This document shows positions 1 through 7,784 of a stretch of 50,856 nucleotides of DNA, in pieces. A model generated the notes under the pieces. It ran no database searches, was not told where the DNA came from, and was given only the letters and a program-made list of their open reading frames with translations. The stretch is from contig JAUNBK010000013.1 of the NCBI GenBank assembly GCA_030527105.1, positions 1-50,856 of the forward strand. Reading direction: 5' to 3'. Position numbers and translations under genes: made by a program. The number at the start of each line of letters is the position of its first letter. Positions within the stretch are counted from its first letter, which is position 1. Source of the DNA: Planctomycetia bacterium (GTDB taxonomy: Bacteria; Planctomycetota; Planctomycetia; Pirellulales; Thermoguttaceae).

Positions 1-85
1 TGTCCGCCAGCCATTTTTCCTTCGCTTTTTTGTGCGCGTGGCGCAATTCGTTCAAATTTTTTTCTGTTAATCGATAATTTTCCAT
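1..85 (-). CDS. N-terminus of an IS630-like transposase (truncated by window edge)
   Basis: An ATG on the minus strand at 85 opens a frame that runs off the left edge after 28 codons, beginning MENYRLTEKNLNELRHAH. The charged helix with 'YRLTE..L.ELR.AH..A..K..AD' resembles the start of the helix-turn-helix region of IS630-type transposases that are common in planctomycetes. A purine-rich GGAAG directly precedes the ATG. Only the start is visible, so the DDE catalytic domain cannot be checked and the terminal repeats lie outside. It could instead be another HTH protein. Confidence 0.45.
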   Translation of the reverse strand, partial: MENYRLTEKNLNELRHAHKKAKEKWLAD

Positions 86-296
86 CTTCCAGCCTTGACT
101 CCATTCGCAAAGAGTGGTACACTGATCTTATCGTCGAACAGTCCGTGCGACTTTTGAGGGAATTTTATTGGGGAAGTAGTATATGTCGAGGAGAATGCGT
201 CTTCCCACCAAATTCCCATCTTTCAGAAGGGTGGCAGTCGCAGGCTGACGGGGTGTTTTGCCTAGGGAAAGCGTTTCCCACCTCAGAACTACCCCC

Positions 297-330
297 AGGC
301 ACCGAGAACACAAACTCGCTCACGGTGCCT
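297..330 (-). terminator. Possible hairpin at the 3' end of the GH2-like gene
   Basis: AGGCACCG and CGGTGCCT form a perfect 8-bp stem around an 18-nt loop. The stem overlaps the stop codon of the GH2-like gene. No U-run follows on the minus strand, so this is a weak terminator candidate or an mRNA 3'-end stabiliser. Confidence 0.3.
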
Positions 331-2650
331 CTTCGAGCTGCATAAGACCAAGATCGATAAATTGCCCTCCGGTTTTTTGTCGGACATGGACGGCAACGGT
401 GTTTGTCCCTGTCCGAAGGACGCCTTTCGCGACATCCGTGAGATCGACGTACAAATAATTGGGAGTGAATTTTTCGCGCTCCCATATTTTCACGCCGTTG
501 AGATAAACCTCCACATCTTCGTCATGATAGATACACAAAAAGAGTCGATGATTGACGTCGAATTCGAATTTCTCGGCGTTGAACGTTTTTCGAAGCCAAA
601 TGTCCGGCGTGTTCCAAATCGTACGAACGACGGAATTGATACTCGTTCCGCTCCCGAATCCCCCCACACTTTTGCGCCAATTGGAGTCGTCGAAATCCTC
701 TGCCATCCAAAGTTCGTCAGGTTTTTCGAATGTGTATCTCCACTCGACACCGTCCTTTTGCGACGTCGGCAGAATCTCCCGAATCTGCGGCGCGGGTTTG
801 TGTACCATGCGATTAATCGACGCGACCGTTTCGCTATCCATCTTTCTCTTCTTGCGATCGTACGTCAAAAAACCACTGATCTCCTTTTCGATATCGATAT
901 TTTGCGCGTAAACGGCAGCCGAAAGACCGTTGTTCTCATAATAGCGCAGGTTGTATATCAAGTCTGAATAGCGCTTTTCCAATATTCTCTTCTTTTCGGG
1001 AGAAATCGTCTCGACTTTCTCATCCGCGTGCCACAAATGCTCCGGAATCCCGAGTCGAAGACCACCGAACGCGCTTAAAATAGAGGCTCGCCTCCCATCC
1101 GATTGGAGCATGGTTGGTCCCGGATAGGCTTGGACGTCTCGCACGTCGCCGCAGCCGGGATCATTTTTTCCGTCGCCGCAATTGACGAGACGCGTTGGGT
1201 CCTCCGCGCGAGTCCAATCCGCCACGGCAGACGCGTTGAGGCTTCCGACTCCCTCCCCCAGAGGAATCCACATGACGATGGAGGGAAAATTCCTCAGCAT
1301 TCGAATGATTTCCGACCACTCCCGATAGAAATTCTCCCCACTCAATCCGCCGCCGGGCATGTCTTGCCAAACGAGCAGTCCGAGTCGGTCGCACCAATAA
1401 TAAAAGCGCCTCGACTCGACTTTTTGATGAACGCGCACGAGATTCATCCCCATCTCTTTCATTGCAAGGATATCGAATTTGAGCGCCTCGTCCGTGGGTG
1501 CCGAATATAAACCATCCGGCCAGCAGCCATGATGAAGCAGCCCGAGTTGGAAAAGATATTTTCCATTCAAAAGAATCCTCGTGAAACCTTGCGCATCTTT
1601 GCCAATCGAAATGGTACGGATTCCAAAATAGCTCTCCGCCTCGTCGACTTTTTGCGCTTTCACGAAAAGCTCCATACGAAATACATACAAATTCGGATTG
1701 TCGAACGTCCAAAAAATAGGATGATTAATGACAAACGCGCCCGAGAATCGTTCCTTTTCCACGATCGTGTCGAACGCGGCAACGGGATTTCCCCCCATGT
1801 CGAACGCCTTCAGCCGACACAACGCGCCATCGGGAGCTTTCACCCTCCCAAAAACATACACAGCACCATCCAAAGTGGGCGCGAATTTGCGAGGAAATAA
1901 ACGTCCCGCCGCGCTCCAAACCTCCAAAAAATGCCCCGTTTTCGACACCGGCTCAAGCCACACACTCCCCCAAAGACCCGTGACGGCGGTGTGTCCCGAG
2001 TTTTGAGGTGTGCGACTTTGTCTCCCGCGCGCGATCGGCTGCGTGTCTGTCGGATCCGTCACGAAAACGACGAGTGTTTGATCCTTCTGCGGGAGCAAAG
2101 CGTGCGTGATATCGAACCCGAACGGCGTAAATCCCCCCGAGTGCGTTCCGACCTGGACGCCATTGACGAACACTTCCGCGCGCCAGTCGCACGCTTCGAA
2201 ATGGAGAAAGATGGCTCGATCCCTCCACTCGTCCGGGATTTGAAACGTGCGTCGATAGTGGAGTCTCTCATCATGCGCGACGGATTTTCGCACGCCGGAC
2301 AATTTGGATTGGATGGGGAACGGAACCACAATTTTCCCCTCGAATTCATTCGCGGCGCGCTCATTGATTTTCTCAATCGCATAATCCCACAGACCGTTGA
2401 GCGAGAGCCACTCCCGCCGCACGAAATGGGGTCTTGGGTACTCCGGCTTCGGATTTTTCGGATCGACGAGGCTCGCCCACTCGCTTTCTAGTGGGGAATG
2501 GTGGAGCGCCCACTCTTCTCCGAACGCATCCGAGGTGAAAACGTCGAGACTCCCGGTGGTCGAGTGCGTCAAAACTATCAAAATCGAAAGCATCAAAATC
2601 GACGCCACAAACACAATCAAACAAACCTTAACGACCGAGAAAAAACGCAT
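320..2650 (-). CDS. GH2-family protein with lost catalytic residues (likely pseudoenzyme)
   Basis: 776 residues with the architecture of a family-2 glycoside hydrolase: an N-terminal hydrophobic segment (signal anchor), a jelly-roll sugar-binding domain (LNGLWDYAI near 85), an immunoglobulin-like domain, a TIM barrel ([19 protein letters not shown]) and a C-terminal beta-sandwich. Compared with its paralogue at 7785-10076, VPFNEGW has become IPLGEGV, so the Asn before the acid/base Glu is Gly. GEFGG has become SAFGG, so the nucleophile Glu is Ala. DMHSYPGP has become DVQAYPGP. By GH2 knowledge this should not hydrolyse glycosides by the retaining mechanism; a carbohydrate-binding role is inferred. 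The second ATG was chosen because AAGGAG lies 6 nt before it; an upstream ATG at 2674 would add 8 residues. Confidence 0.85.
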   Translation of the reverse strand: MRFFSVVKVCLIVFVASILMLSILIVLTHSTTGSLDVFTSDAFGEEWALHHSPLESEWASLVDPKNPKPEYPRPHFVRREWLSLNGLWDYAIEKINERAANEFEGKIVVPFPIQSKLSGVRKSVAHDERLHYRRTFQIPDEWRDRAIFLHFEACDWRAEVFVNGVQVGTHSGGFTPFGFDITHALLPQKDQTLVVFVTDPTDTQPIARGRQSRTPQNSGHTAVTGLWGSVWLEPVSKTGHFLEVWSAAGRLFPRKFAPTLDGAVYVFGRVKAPDGALCRLKAFDMGGNPVAAFDTIVEKERFSGAFVINHPIFWTFDNPNLYVFRMELFVKAQKVDEAESYFGIRTISIGKDAQGFTRILLNGKYLFQLGLLHHGCWPDGLYSAPTDEALKFDILAMKEMGMNLVRVHQKVESRRFYYWCDRLGLLVWQDMPGGGLSGENFYREWSEIIRMLRNFPSIVMWIPLGEGVGSLNASAVADWTRAEDPTRLVNCGDGKNDPGCGDVRDVQAYPGPTMLQSDGRRASILSAFGGLRLGIPEHLWHADEKVETISPEKKRILEKRYSDLIYNLRYYENNGLSAAVYAQNIDIEKEISGFLTYDRKKRKMDSETVASINRMVHKPAPQIREILPTSQKDGVEWRYTFEKPDELWMAEDFDDSNWRKSVGGFGSGTSINSVVRTIWNTPDIWLRKTFNAEKFEFDVNHRLFLCIYHDEDVEVYLNGVKIWEREKFTPNYLYVDLTDVAKGVLRTGTNTVAVHVRQKTGGQFIDLGLMQLEEAP

Positions 2651-2721
2651 CCTCGACTCCTTTTTGAGGGACACTTTGGAGGGACATCAGCCCAGCGGCA
2701 CGTGGTTGTTGCTGGTCCGAC

Positions 2722-5130
2722 CTATCCAATTATATCTTCGTGTCCAAAGCGGATGCGATAATACTTGTCGACCAGAGGGAGAAGCGAGTCGTCGCCCGTT
2801 TTTTGCCAAACATCGAGAATAAACTCGCGCGCCGTCTGTCCTTGGAGGCGTTTGAACCCTTTTTTCTCGAGTTCCTTCTCAAGTTGCGCATAAAAGAGGA
2901 CATTGTGGTGCCGTGGGGAATGCGTCCTGCGCCCCTTTTTGCCGCGTGCAAGTGTGGGGAAAAATCGCTCCGCACCCCAATGGAGTGAAAAAAACACCGC
3001 TCGGGACGACACCCTAAAAACGACATATAGAACAGGAATCAACAAAAAGACCAAAATCGCCCAGAGCCAGCCGCCCAAAATGCTAAAAAATGGCAGCTCC
3101 AAGAGCGCGCTATGTATCGAGAGAATCTTTTGAATAACCCACCGAATGGTTTCGTTCTGGAGGCACCATGCGCGTAACTCGAGGAGCTTTTCTTGAATGG
3201 GAGCGTAGATCGTTTGATTCTGCGTCGCTCGATTCATACGCACGACGTAATCCCCCCAAAGGACATCGAGCCAATCGAGAAACCCGTCTATCTCTTGGAT
3301 CCACGACTTCTTTTGCTCCTGATCGAAAACAAAAACAGAGGTCGGATCGAGTCGCAACCATGCGCCATGCTCCCAATCAGACGCGCGCCAAGGCGAGCTT
3401 TGCATGAGCGCCTCTGGAATATCCTCCCGAGGAATCCACGCTTCCGTCCACGCATGAGCGCACGAGTGTCGAACGGAATAATAACGCCCGGTCGAATTTT
3501 GCTCCGCCGTCGCATACCCCACAACGACGCGCGACGGAATCCCTTGCGCCCGCAGCATGAGCGCAAGCGCCGTGGCATAATACTCGCAATGTCCCGAAGG
3601 ATTGTTGCGCATAAAATCCTCCACCGGGTCGAGTCCCTCCTCGCGTGGCTGCGCCTGGGTGCTATACGTGAATTCCCCCGAGAACGCAAGGCGACGCGAA
3701 AAATATTGCGCCAAATCGTATGTGGTCGCCTCTTTCTGCCCCTCGTCGGTATAAATCGCGTACCACTCGTTCGATTTCGCAATCAGGGTCGGAAAAACAT
3801 GATCTGCCGGCGGTTCCAACGCCGTGTAGAGGTTCGGAAACTCCACACATGGCAAAATATCCGTCTGCAACCGATTAAAAATCGCGGGCGTCAAAAAGGA
3901 GTACCGGTCGATCATCGAGTCTTCCTTAATTCGCAAACGATCCATCCCCGCGTCGAACCAAATATCGTCAATATTCCGCCGAGGAACCGCATAAAACGGC
4001 CAGACCATAAAAGCATCCATTCCGCCCTCTCTCACGCGCGTGACTTCAACCCGTGTGAGAGAATCCATCAAACGCTCTGGCGGCGGGAGAATCCGAGACG
4101 ATTGCACGTGAGCACCGCGAAATCGCCGACCCACTTGCGACGGATTGGACCCAGGTTGGAGACCATGGTGGAACCAAATCCCATTGCGATAGAAATTCAT
4201 CGACATTCCGCGCAAATAAAGCTGATCCGGGATCGGATCCGTCGCGCGCCCTTGATCCATCGGGTTGCTCCACGTTTCCGTGCCATCGTCCTGGAAAAGT
4301 CGGACTTGAAACGCCTCTGCGTGATTCTGGTGCAGGTTGCCGAGCGAGCCGAGGCGAATCGAGTTTGCGTATCCGGTGGAGCGTCTCGTTCTCCACCCCA
4401 AGCCGCCGTAGCGCGCGCCGACGGGGCGAGGGAGGATCGAAAAAATCACGATTCCGATAAAAAAGCTGAGGAGCGCGAGTCCCAAAGCCCCCCGACGCCA
4501 CCGACGATGAAAGAACGCTTTGTCCAAACCCGAGTCGAAAATGGCGGTTTCTTGCGAAATCTCCTCCGCTGTGGGAATCCGCTTCGGGTACGGCTTCCAA
4601 AGTTCGTTTGCAAGTTGAGGGTTTTCGATTTGGAGCATTTTCCTCCGGCGATTGGCGACCGCCAAAAACCAAACGGACGTGAGTGCGGAGAGGATATAGA
4701 GAATGAGCAGGACGCCAATTCCGAGACCGCGAGAGTACGCTGCCGCAACGACCGATTGTTGGAAGCTAATCGAGAGCAAAAGCCAATAGTTGACGAGTGT
4801 TCTCCTTCGAAAAAAGAGCACCATCTCCATATACGACAAAATGAGCGCGACCGTCTGAAGTCGGCTCCCATCGGCGGAAAAAAAGAGGAGGTACGCCATC
4901 CAAAGGAAGATGAGGAGCATAAAAATGTTCGACGTCAAATGATTGAGCGCCAAACGGGGCAACAATCGCGAGACCGCAATCGACGCAACGGACGCGAAAA
5001 CCACCAAAAACGGCGTCGTGGCGTCTTCCGTCACTGCGCCAAGCATGAACGCAGCAAGTGCAACACTCACTAATATTGAAAGTTGCAGCAGTTGTTCACT
5101 TCGACTCACTCTTATCTCCTCGTGGCTCAT
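2722..5130 (-). CDS. TgpA-like membrane transglutaminase (DUF3488/transglutaminase core)
   Basis: 802 residues. Several membrane helices fill the first 230 residues, followed by a large extracytoplasmic region with a transglutaminase-like core and a further helix near 690. A cytoplasmic tail of the DUF4129 kind ends the protein. The Cys-His-Asp triad is visible: GHCEYYATA (Cys about 515), HAWTEAWIP (His about 559) and WLRLDPTS (Asp about 595). Proteins of this type occur in many bacteria and are thought to act on cell-surface proteins or peptides; the substrate is unknown. The start at 5130 follows TTGGAG at a 5-nt spacing. It lies 71 nt upstream of the GH2-like gene on the same strand and downstream of repeat copy A. 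Confidence 0.85.
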   Translation of the reverse strand: MSHEEIRVSRSEQLLQLSILVSVALAAFMLGAVTEDATTPFLVVFASVASIAVSRLLPRLALNHLTSNIFMLLIFLWMAYLLFFSADGSRLQTVALILSYMEMVLFFRRRTLVNYWLLLSISFQQSVVAAAYSRGLGIGVLLILYILSALTSVWFLAVANRRRKMLQIENPQLANELWKPYPKRIPTAEEISQETAIFDSGLDKAFFHRRWRRGALGLALLSFFIGIVIFSILPRPVGARYGGLGWRTRRSTGYANSIRLGSLGNLHQNHAEAFQVRLFQDDGTETWSNPMDQGRATDPIPDQLYLRGMSMNFYRNGIWFHHGLQPGSNPSQVGRRFRGAHVQSSRILPPPERLMDSLTRVEVTRVREGGMDAFMVWPFYAVPRRNIDDIWFDAGMDRLRIKEDSMIDRYSFLTPAIFNRLQTDILPCVEFPNLYTALEPPADHVFPTLIAKSNEWYAIYTDEGQKEATTYDLAQYFSRRLAFSGEFTYSTQAQPREEGLDPVEDFMRNNPSGHCEYYATALALMLRAQGIPSRVVVGYATAEQNSTGRYYSVRHSCAHAWTEAWIPREDIPEALMQSSPWRASDWEHGAWLRLDPTSVFVFDQEQKKSWIQEIDGFLDWLDVLWGDYVVRMNRATQNQTIYAPIQEKLLELRAWCLQNETIRWVIQKILSIHSALLELPFFSILGGWLWAILVFLLIPVLYVVFRVSSRAVFFSLHWGAERFFPTLARGKKGRRTHSPRHHNVLFYAQLEKELEKKGFKRLQGQTAREFILDVWQKTGDDSLLPLVDKYYRIRFGHEDIIG

Positions 5131-5214
5131 CTTTCTCCAATGGAGGCACCCTCTGAGAACCATTCCACGGATGCACCCTTTGTGTACTCATCGCACGTTG
5201 GATATCTCCGGTTT

Positions 5215-5325
5215 TATACTCGTCCTCCTTGAACATCTCGATTTTCACAACGTTTTGCGATCCGTGGTGCGAGAGCTTCCAACGGCGGACGGAACCGGAA
5301 ATTTCAACGTGAAGCGTTATAAAAC
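5215..5325 (-). repeat. Dispersed structured repeat, copy A (diverged)
   Basis: This copy shares the core CCGTGGTGCG...CCAACGGCGGACGG.ACCGGAAATTTCAACG with copies at 44411, 44681 and 49876. It sits between miaB and the transglutaminase gene and overlaps the miaB stop codon by a few bases. The TATACTCG end and the inner hairpin arms (CCGTTGG/CCACGG on the minus strand) are retained. The outer arm AAATTCCCG is replaced, so the outer stem of the other copies is lost. The minus-strand 3' end carries AAGGAGG, which resembles a ribosome-binding site. Confidence 0.8.
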
Positions 5326-6738
5326 TTCACCAAAAAGCGTGAACGCGCTCGTCTTCGTGATGCGGATATTCTGCATTGTGCCGACCAAATTAGGCGCCCC
5401 GTCAAACACGACAATTCGATCGCACGGCGTGCGCCCCGTGAGTTGAATCGTCGACGGCGCTAAACTCTCAAGAGAAATCAACCCATCCGAGTCGGCAGTG
5501 TGGGCGATTTTTCGCGCGGATTTGCTCTCCCCCTCCACGAGAATTTCGACATTTTTTCCGAGAAAGGTTGCGGAATCCTCCTCGCTAATGCGGTTTTGAA
5601 GCGCAAGAAGGTCGTTGTTTCGCCGACGTTTCACCTCTTCCGGGACGTCGTCCTCGTAAAGCTCAAACGCTTTCGTCCCTTCTCTCGGACTGAATTTGAA
5701 AATGTAGCTGTTCTTGAAACGCGACTCCTCGACTAAACGCATGGTAGCGTCGAAATCCTCCTCCGTCTCGCCGCAGAAGCCGACGATAAAATCGCTCGTG
5801 ATCGACGCGCCCGGGACGGTCTCGCGAATTTGAGCAAGCGCCTCGCGATATTTCTCAATCGTGTAGCCTCGATTCATCTTCTTAAGTTGCGCATTGGAGC
5901 CACTTTGCGCCGGGATATGGAAGTACGGCATCACGAAAGGAAGATCCCGCACGGCTTGAAGCAGGTCGGGCGTCATGCTGTTCGGGTGGCTCGTGACGAA
6001 ACGAATCCGCTCCAAAGAGGTTCTCTCCGCAAGATCATTCATGCGCTCGAGCAGCCCCGAAAGACGCGCCCCCGACGAAGGATCTTGATATTTGCTCACG
6101 GTCTGTCCAATGAGGGTGATTTCTCGACACCCCTGCTCAACGAGAAGAGCCGACTCGGCAAGAATCTCCTCCGCCTCGCGACTTCTCTCCGGACCACGCA
6201 CCAACGGCACGATGCAATAGGAACAAAATTGATTGCACCCGAACATCGCGCGAACGTACGAAAGATACGGATTGTGCCGCGCCTGCGCCTCTCGAAGCGG
6301 GTCGTACGACTCGAAACTCGACTCCACCTCATGACGCGAATGCGCCTTACGATCCAAACTCAACTCGATCTGCGGTCCCTCGCCACGCTGAATCCTGTGG
6401 ATCAACTCGGGAATCAACGCGATCTGCCCGGGACCAACGACCAAATCGACATGAGACGCACGCCGAAAAATCTCCTGATTGTCCTTCTGAGCCATGCAGC
6501 CAATGACGCCGATAATCTTGTTCGGATTGTGCTGTTTGGCAAATTTTAGCCGACCGAGCGCGCTGTAGATTTTGTCCTCCGCATGTTGTCGAATGCTGCA
6601 CGTGTTGAAGAGAACGATATCCGCCTTTTTGGGAGAATCGACGCACAAAAACCCCTCGCGCAGGAGAGCGGCAGCGACCAACTCGGAATCGAGCGCGTTC
6701 ATTTGACAACCGACGGTTTCGATGTGAAAAGACAACAT
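5317..6738 (-). CDS. miaB: tRNA-2-methylthio-N6-dimethylallyladenosine synthase
   Basis: 473 residues with the methylthiotransferase layout. The N-terminal domain has three cluster cysteines (TVGCQMN C11, FNTCSIR C47, GVIGCMAQ C81). The radical-SAM motif CNQFCSYC follows at 168-175, and a C-terminal TRAM-like domain ends the protein. The second cluster region QFCSYCIVPLVRGPERSR is typical of MiaB, which adds the 2-methylthio group to i6A37 in tRNAs reading U-starting codons. The start at 6738 keeps the family N-terminus; upstream in-frame codons would run toward the tRNA gene. No clear Shine-Dalgarno precedes it. The tRNA-Val gene is 74 nt upstream on the same strand and may share its promoter. 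The stop codon lies inside repeat copy A. Confidence 0.93.
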   Translation of the reverse strand: MLSFHIETVGCQMNALDSELVAAALLREGFLCVDSPKKADIVLFNTCSIRQHAEDKIYSALGRLKFAKQHNPNKIIGVIGCMAQKDNQEIFRRASHVDLVVGPGQIALIPELIHRIQRGEGPQIELSLDRKAHSRHEVESSFESYDPLREAQARHNPYLSYVRAMFGCNQFCSYCIVPLVRGPERSREAEEILAESALLVEQGCREITLIGQTVSKYQDPSSGARLSGLLERMNDLAERTSLERIRFVTSHPNSMTPDLLQAVRDLPFVMPYFHIPAQSGSNAQLKKMNRGYTIEKYREALAQIRETVPGASITSDFIVGFCGETEEDFDATMRLVEESRFKNSYIFKFSPREGTKAFELYEDDVPEEVKRRRNNDLLALQNRISEEDSATFLGKNVEILVEGESKSARKIAHTADSDGLISLESLAPSTIQLTGRTPCDRIVVFDGAPNLVGTMQNIRITKTSAFTLFGEVL

Positions 6739-6812
6739 ATGGGATCGAAATAAAGAATCGAGTGGAAACGAAAAAAAAGCCGAACCAGCACAACGTACCA
6801 ATTCGGCGAGGA

Positions 6813-6886
6813 TGGGCGGTACGGGACTCGAACCTGTGACCCCTAGCTTGTCGAGCTAGTGCTCTAACCAACTGAGCTAACCGCCC
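6813..6886 (-). tRNA. tRNA-Val (anticodon GAC) with C33
   Basis: A 74-nt cloverleaf reads on the minus strand. The acceptor arms are GGGCGGT/ACCGCCC with discriminator A and no encoded CCA. The D arm is GCTC...GAGC, the anticodon stem CTAGC/GCTAG, the variable loop GGGTC, and the T loop TTCGAGT. The seven-base anticodon loop is TCGACAA, giving anticodon GAC (Val). Two oddities are visible. Position 33 is C instead of the near-universal U, and the T stem ACAGG/CCCGT has an A-C mismatch. It could therefore be a functional variant or a decaying gene. A strong promoter sits directly upstream. Confidence 0.88.
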
Positions 6887-6902
6887 CCTAACTATGATCC
6901 GC

Positions 6903-6930
6903 ATTGTAGCAGAAAACACCTTTTTGTCAA
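6903..6930 (-). promoter_or_regulatory. Sigma-70-type promoter for tRNA-Val (and probably miaB)
   Basis: TTGACA (6925-6930) and TACAAT (6903-6908) are separated by 16 bp on the minus strand. Transcription would begin about 10 nt before the mature tRNA 5' end. Confidence 0.75.
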
Positions 6931-6960
6931 TGGGGGGAGAGTGTATTTTTCTCCTATTTT

Positions 6961-7605
6961 TTATAAATCGTTGTCAAATCGACTGTAGGGAATGAACTGC
7001 TTGCTAATGTAGTTTGCGAGCCGACCGATGAACTTATGGCGGAATTTGTACTCGTTAATCTCGGTGCTTGAGACCTTATAATTGCGTGGATAAACGTATT
7101 CGTCCAAATATTCCGGCTCGTAGAGAACGTCGCCCGTGCGGACGTCGATAAGTTGGACTCCCACATCCGCTTTGCCCTGGAGGACTTCCGTCCCGGCAAT
7201 GTGGTTGAAGCTGAGAATATCGATCGCAATCACCTGATCGGCTCCGACCGCCTTGCCTATTTCGACGAAATTCATCTCCGCCTCCATATTGTCGCAATAC
7301 TCCTCGACAGCTTGCTGTTTGACGACTTGGCACTCCTTCGGTTTTTTGATTCCTGCGGAGATTCTGGAGTTGAGCGACTTTGCCAATTCGTTCGCGACGT
7401 CGCCATATTGGTAGGAGGTCGAGGCACGAGGGCGACAAACGATCGCGACCTTTCCCTTCATTTTGTCGCACGGAGGATCGATTTGATCCCCCTTCCACAT
7501 GTACGCGAGTGTGCCAAATGCGCTGGCGCAGCCCGTGGCGGTCGCGAGGAGGAGTAAAAGAACAAGGGCAAACGTCGATTTCGTTTTGCGTGTGTATGGA
7601 TTCAT
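6961..7605 (-). CDS. Conserved-type lipoprotein of unknown function
   Basis: 214 residues starting MNPYTRKTKSTFALVLLLLL, with a signal peptide ending in a lipobox-like TATGC before AS, so it is probably lipidated and exported. The mature part contains an alpha/beta stretch (KVAIVCRPRASTSYQYGDVA, then GADQVIAIDI and VQLIDVRTGDVLYEPE). This is reminiscent of lipoproteins that carry a nucleotide-fold-like DUF799/CsgG-type core, but I cannot assign a family. The start at 7605 was chosen over an upstream ATG at 7656 because it gives a normal lipoprotein signal and has AGGA 9 nt upstream. It appears monocistronic with its own promoter. Confidence 0.72.
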   Translation of the reverse strand: MNPYTRKTKSTFALVLLLLLATATGCASAFGTLAYMWKGDQIDPPCDKMKGKVAIVCRPRASTSYQYGDVANELAKSLNSRISAGIKKPKECQVVKQQAVEEYCDNMEAEMNFVEIGKAVGADQVIAIDILSFNHIAGTEVLQGKADVGVQLIDVRTGDVLYEPEYLDEYVYPRNYKVSSTEINEYKFRHKFIGRLANYISKQFIPYSRFDNDL

Positions 7606-7663
7606 CTGGGGAATTCCTGTCCGCTTAAAATAACTATGTGCGATACATATATTCATTGGCGAA

Positions 7664-7692
7664 ATGTTAGCATATTTTCAAAAACCACGCAA
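7664..7692 (-). promoter_or_regulatory. Candidate promoter of the lipoprotein gene
   Basis: TTGCGT (7687-7692) and TAACAT (7664-7669) on the minus strand are separated by 17 bp, about 60 nt before the chosen start codon. Confidence 0.5.
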
Positions 7693-7738
7693 GAGCGATT
7701 TCAAGAAAAAAAGAGATTTTCGTCGGTTTTTATAGAAG

Positions 7739-7771
7739 CACGGATGGGGGGAAAGCCCCGCCACATCCGTG
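7739..7771 (-). terminator. Hairpin terminator after the intact GH2 gene
   Basis: CACGGATG and CATCCGTG form an 8-bp stem extended inside by a C-rich/G-rich pair (GGGG/CCCC). It lies 14 nt after the GH2 stop codon. The following T-run is short, so efficiency is uncertain. Confidence 0.55.
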
Positions 7772-7784
7772 GCTATGTAGTTTC

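Noticed and set aside
3193..5073. 626-codon plus-strand frame
   Set aside because: It is antisense to the TgpA-like transglutaminase, has an Arg-rich composition without any motif, and lacks a ribosome-binding site.
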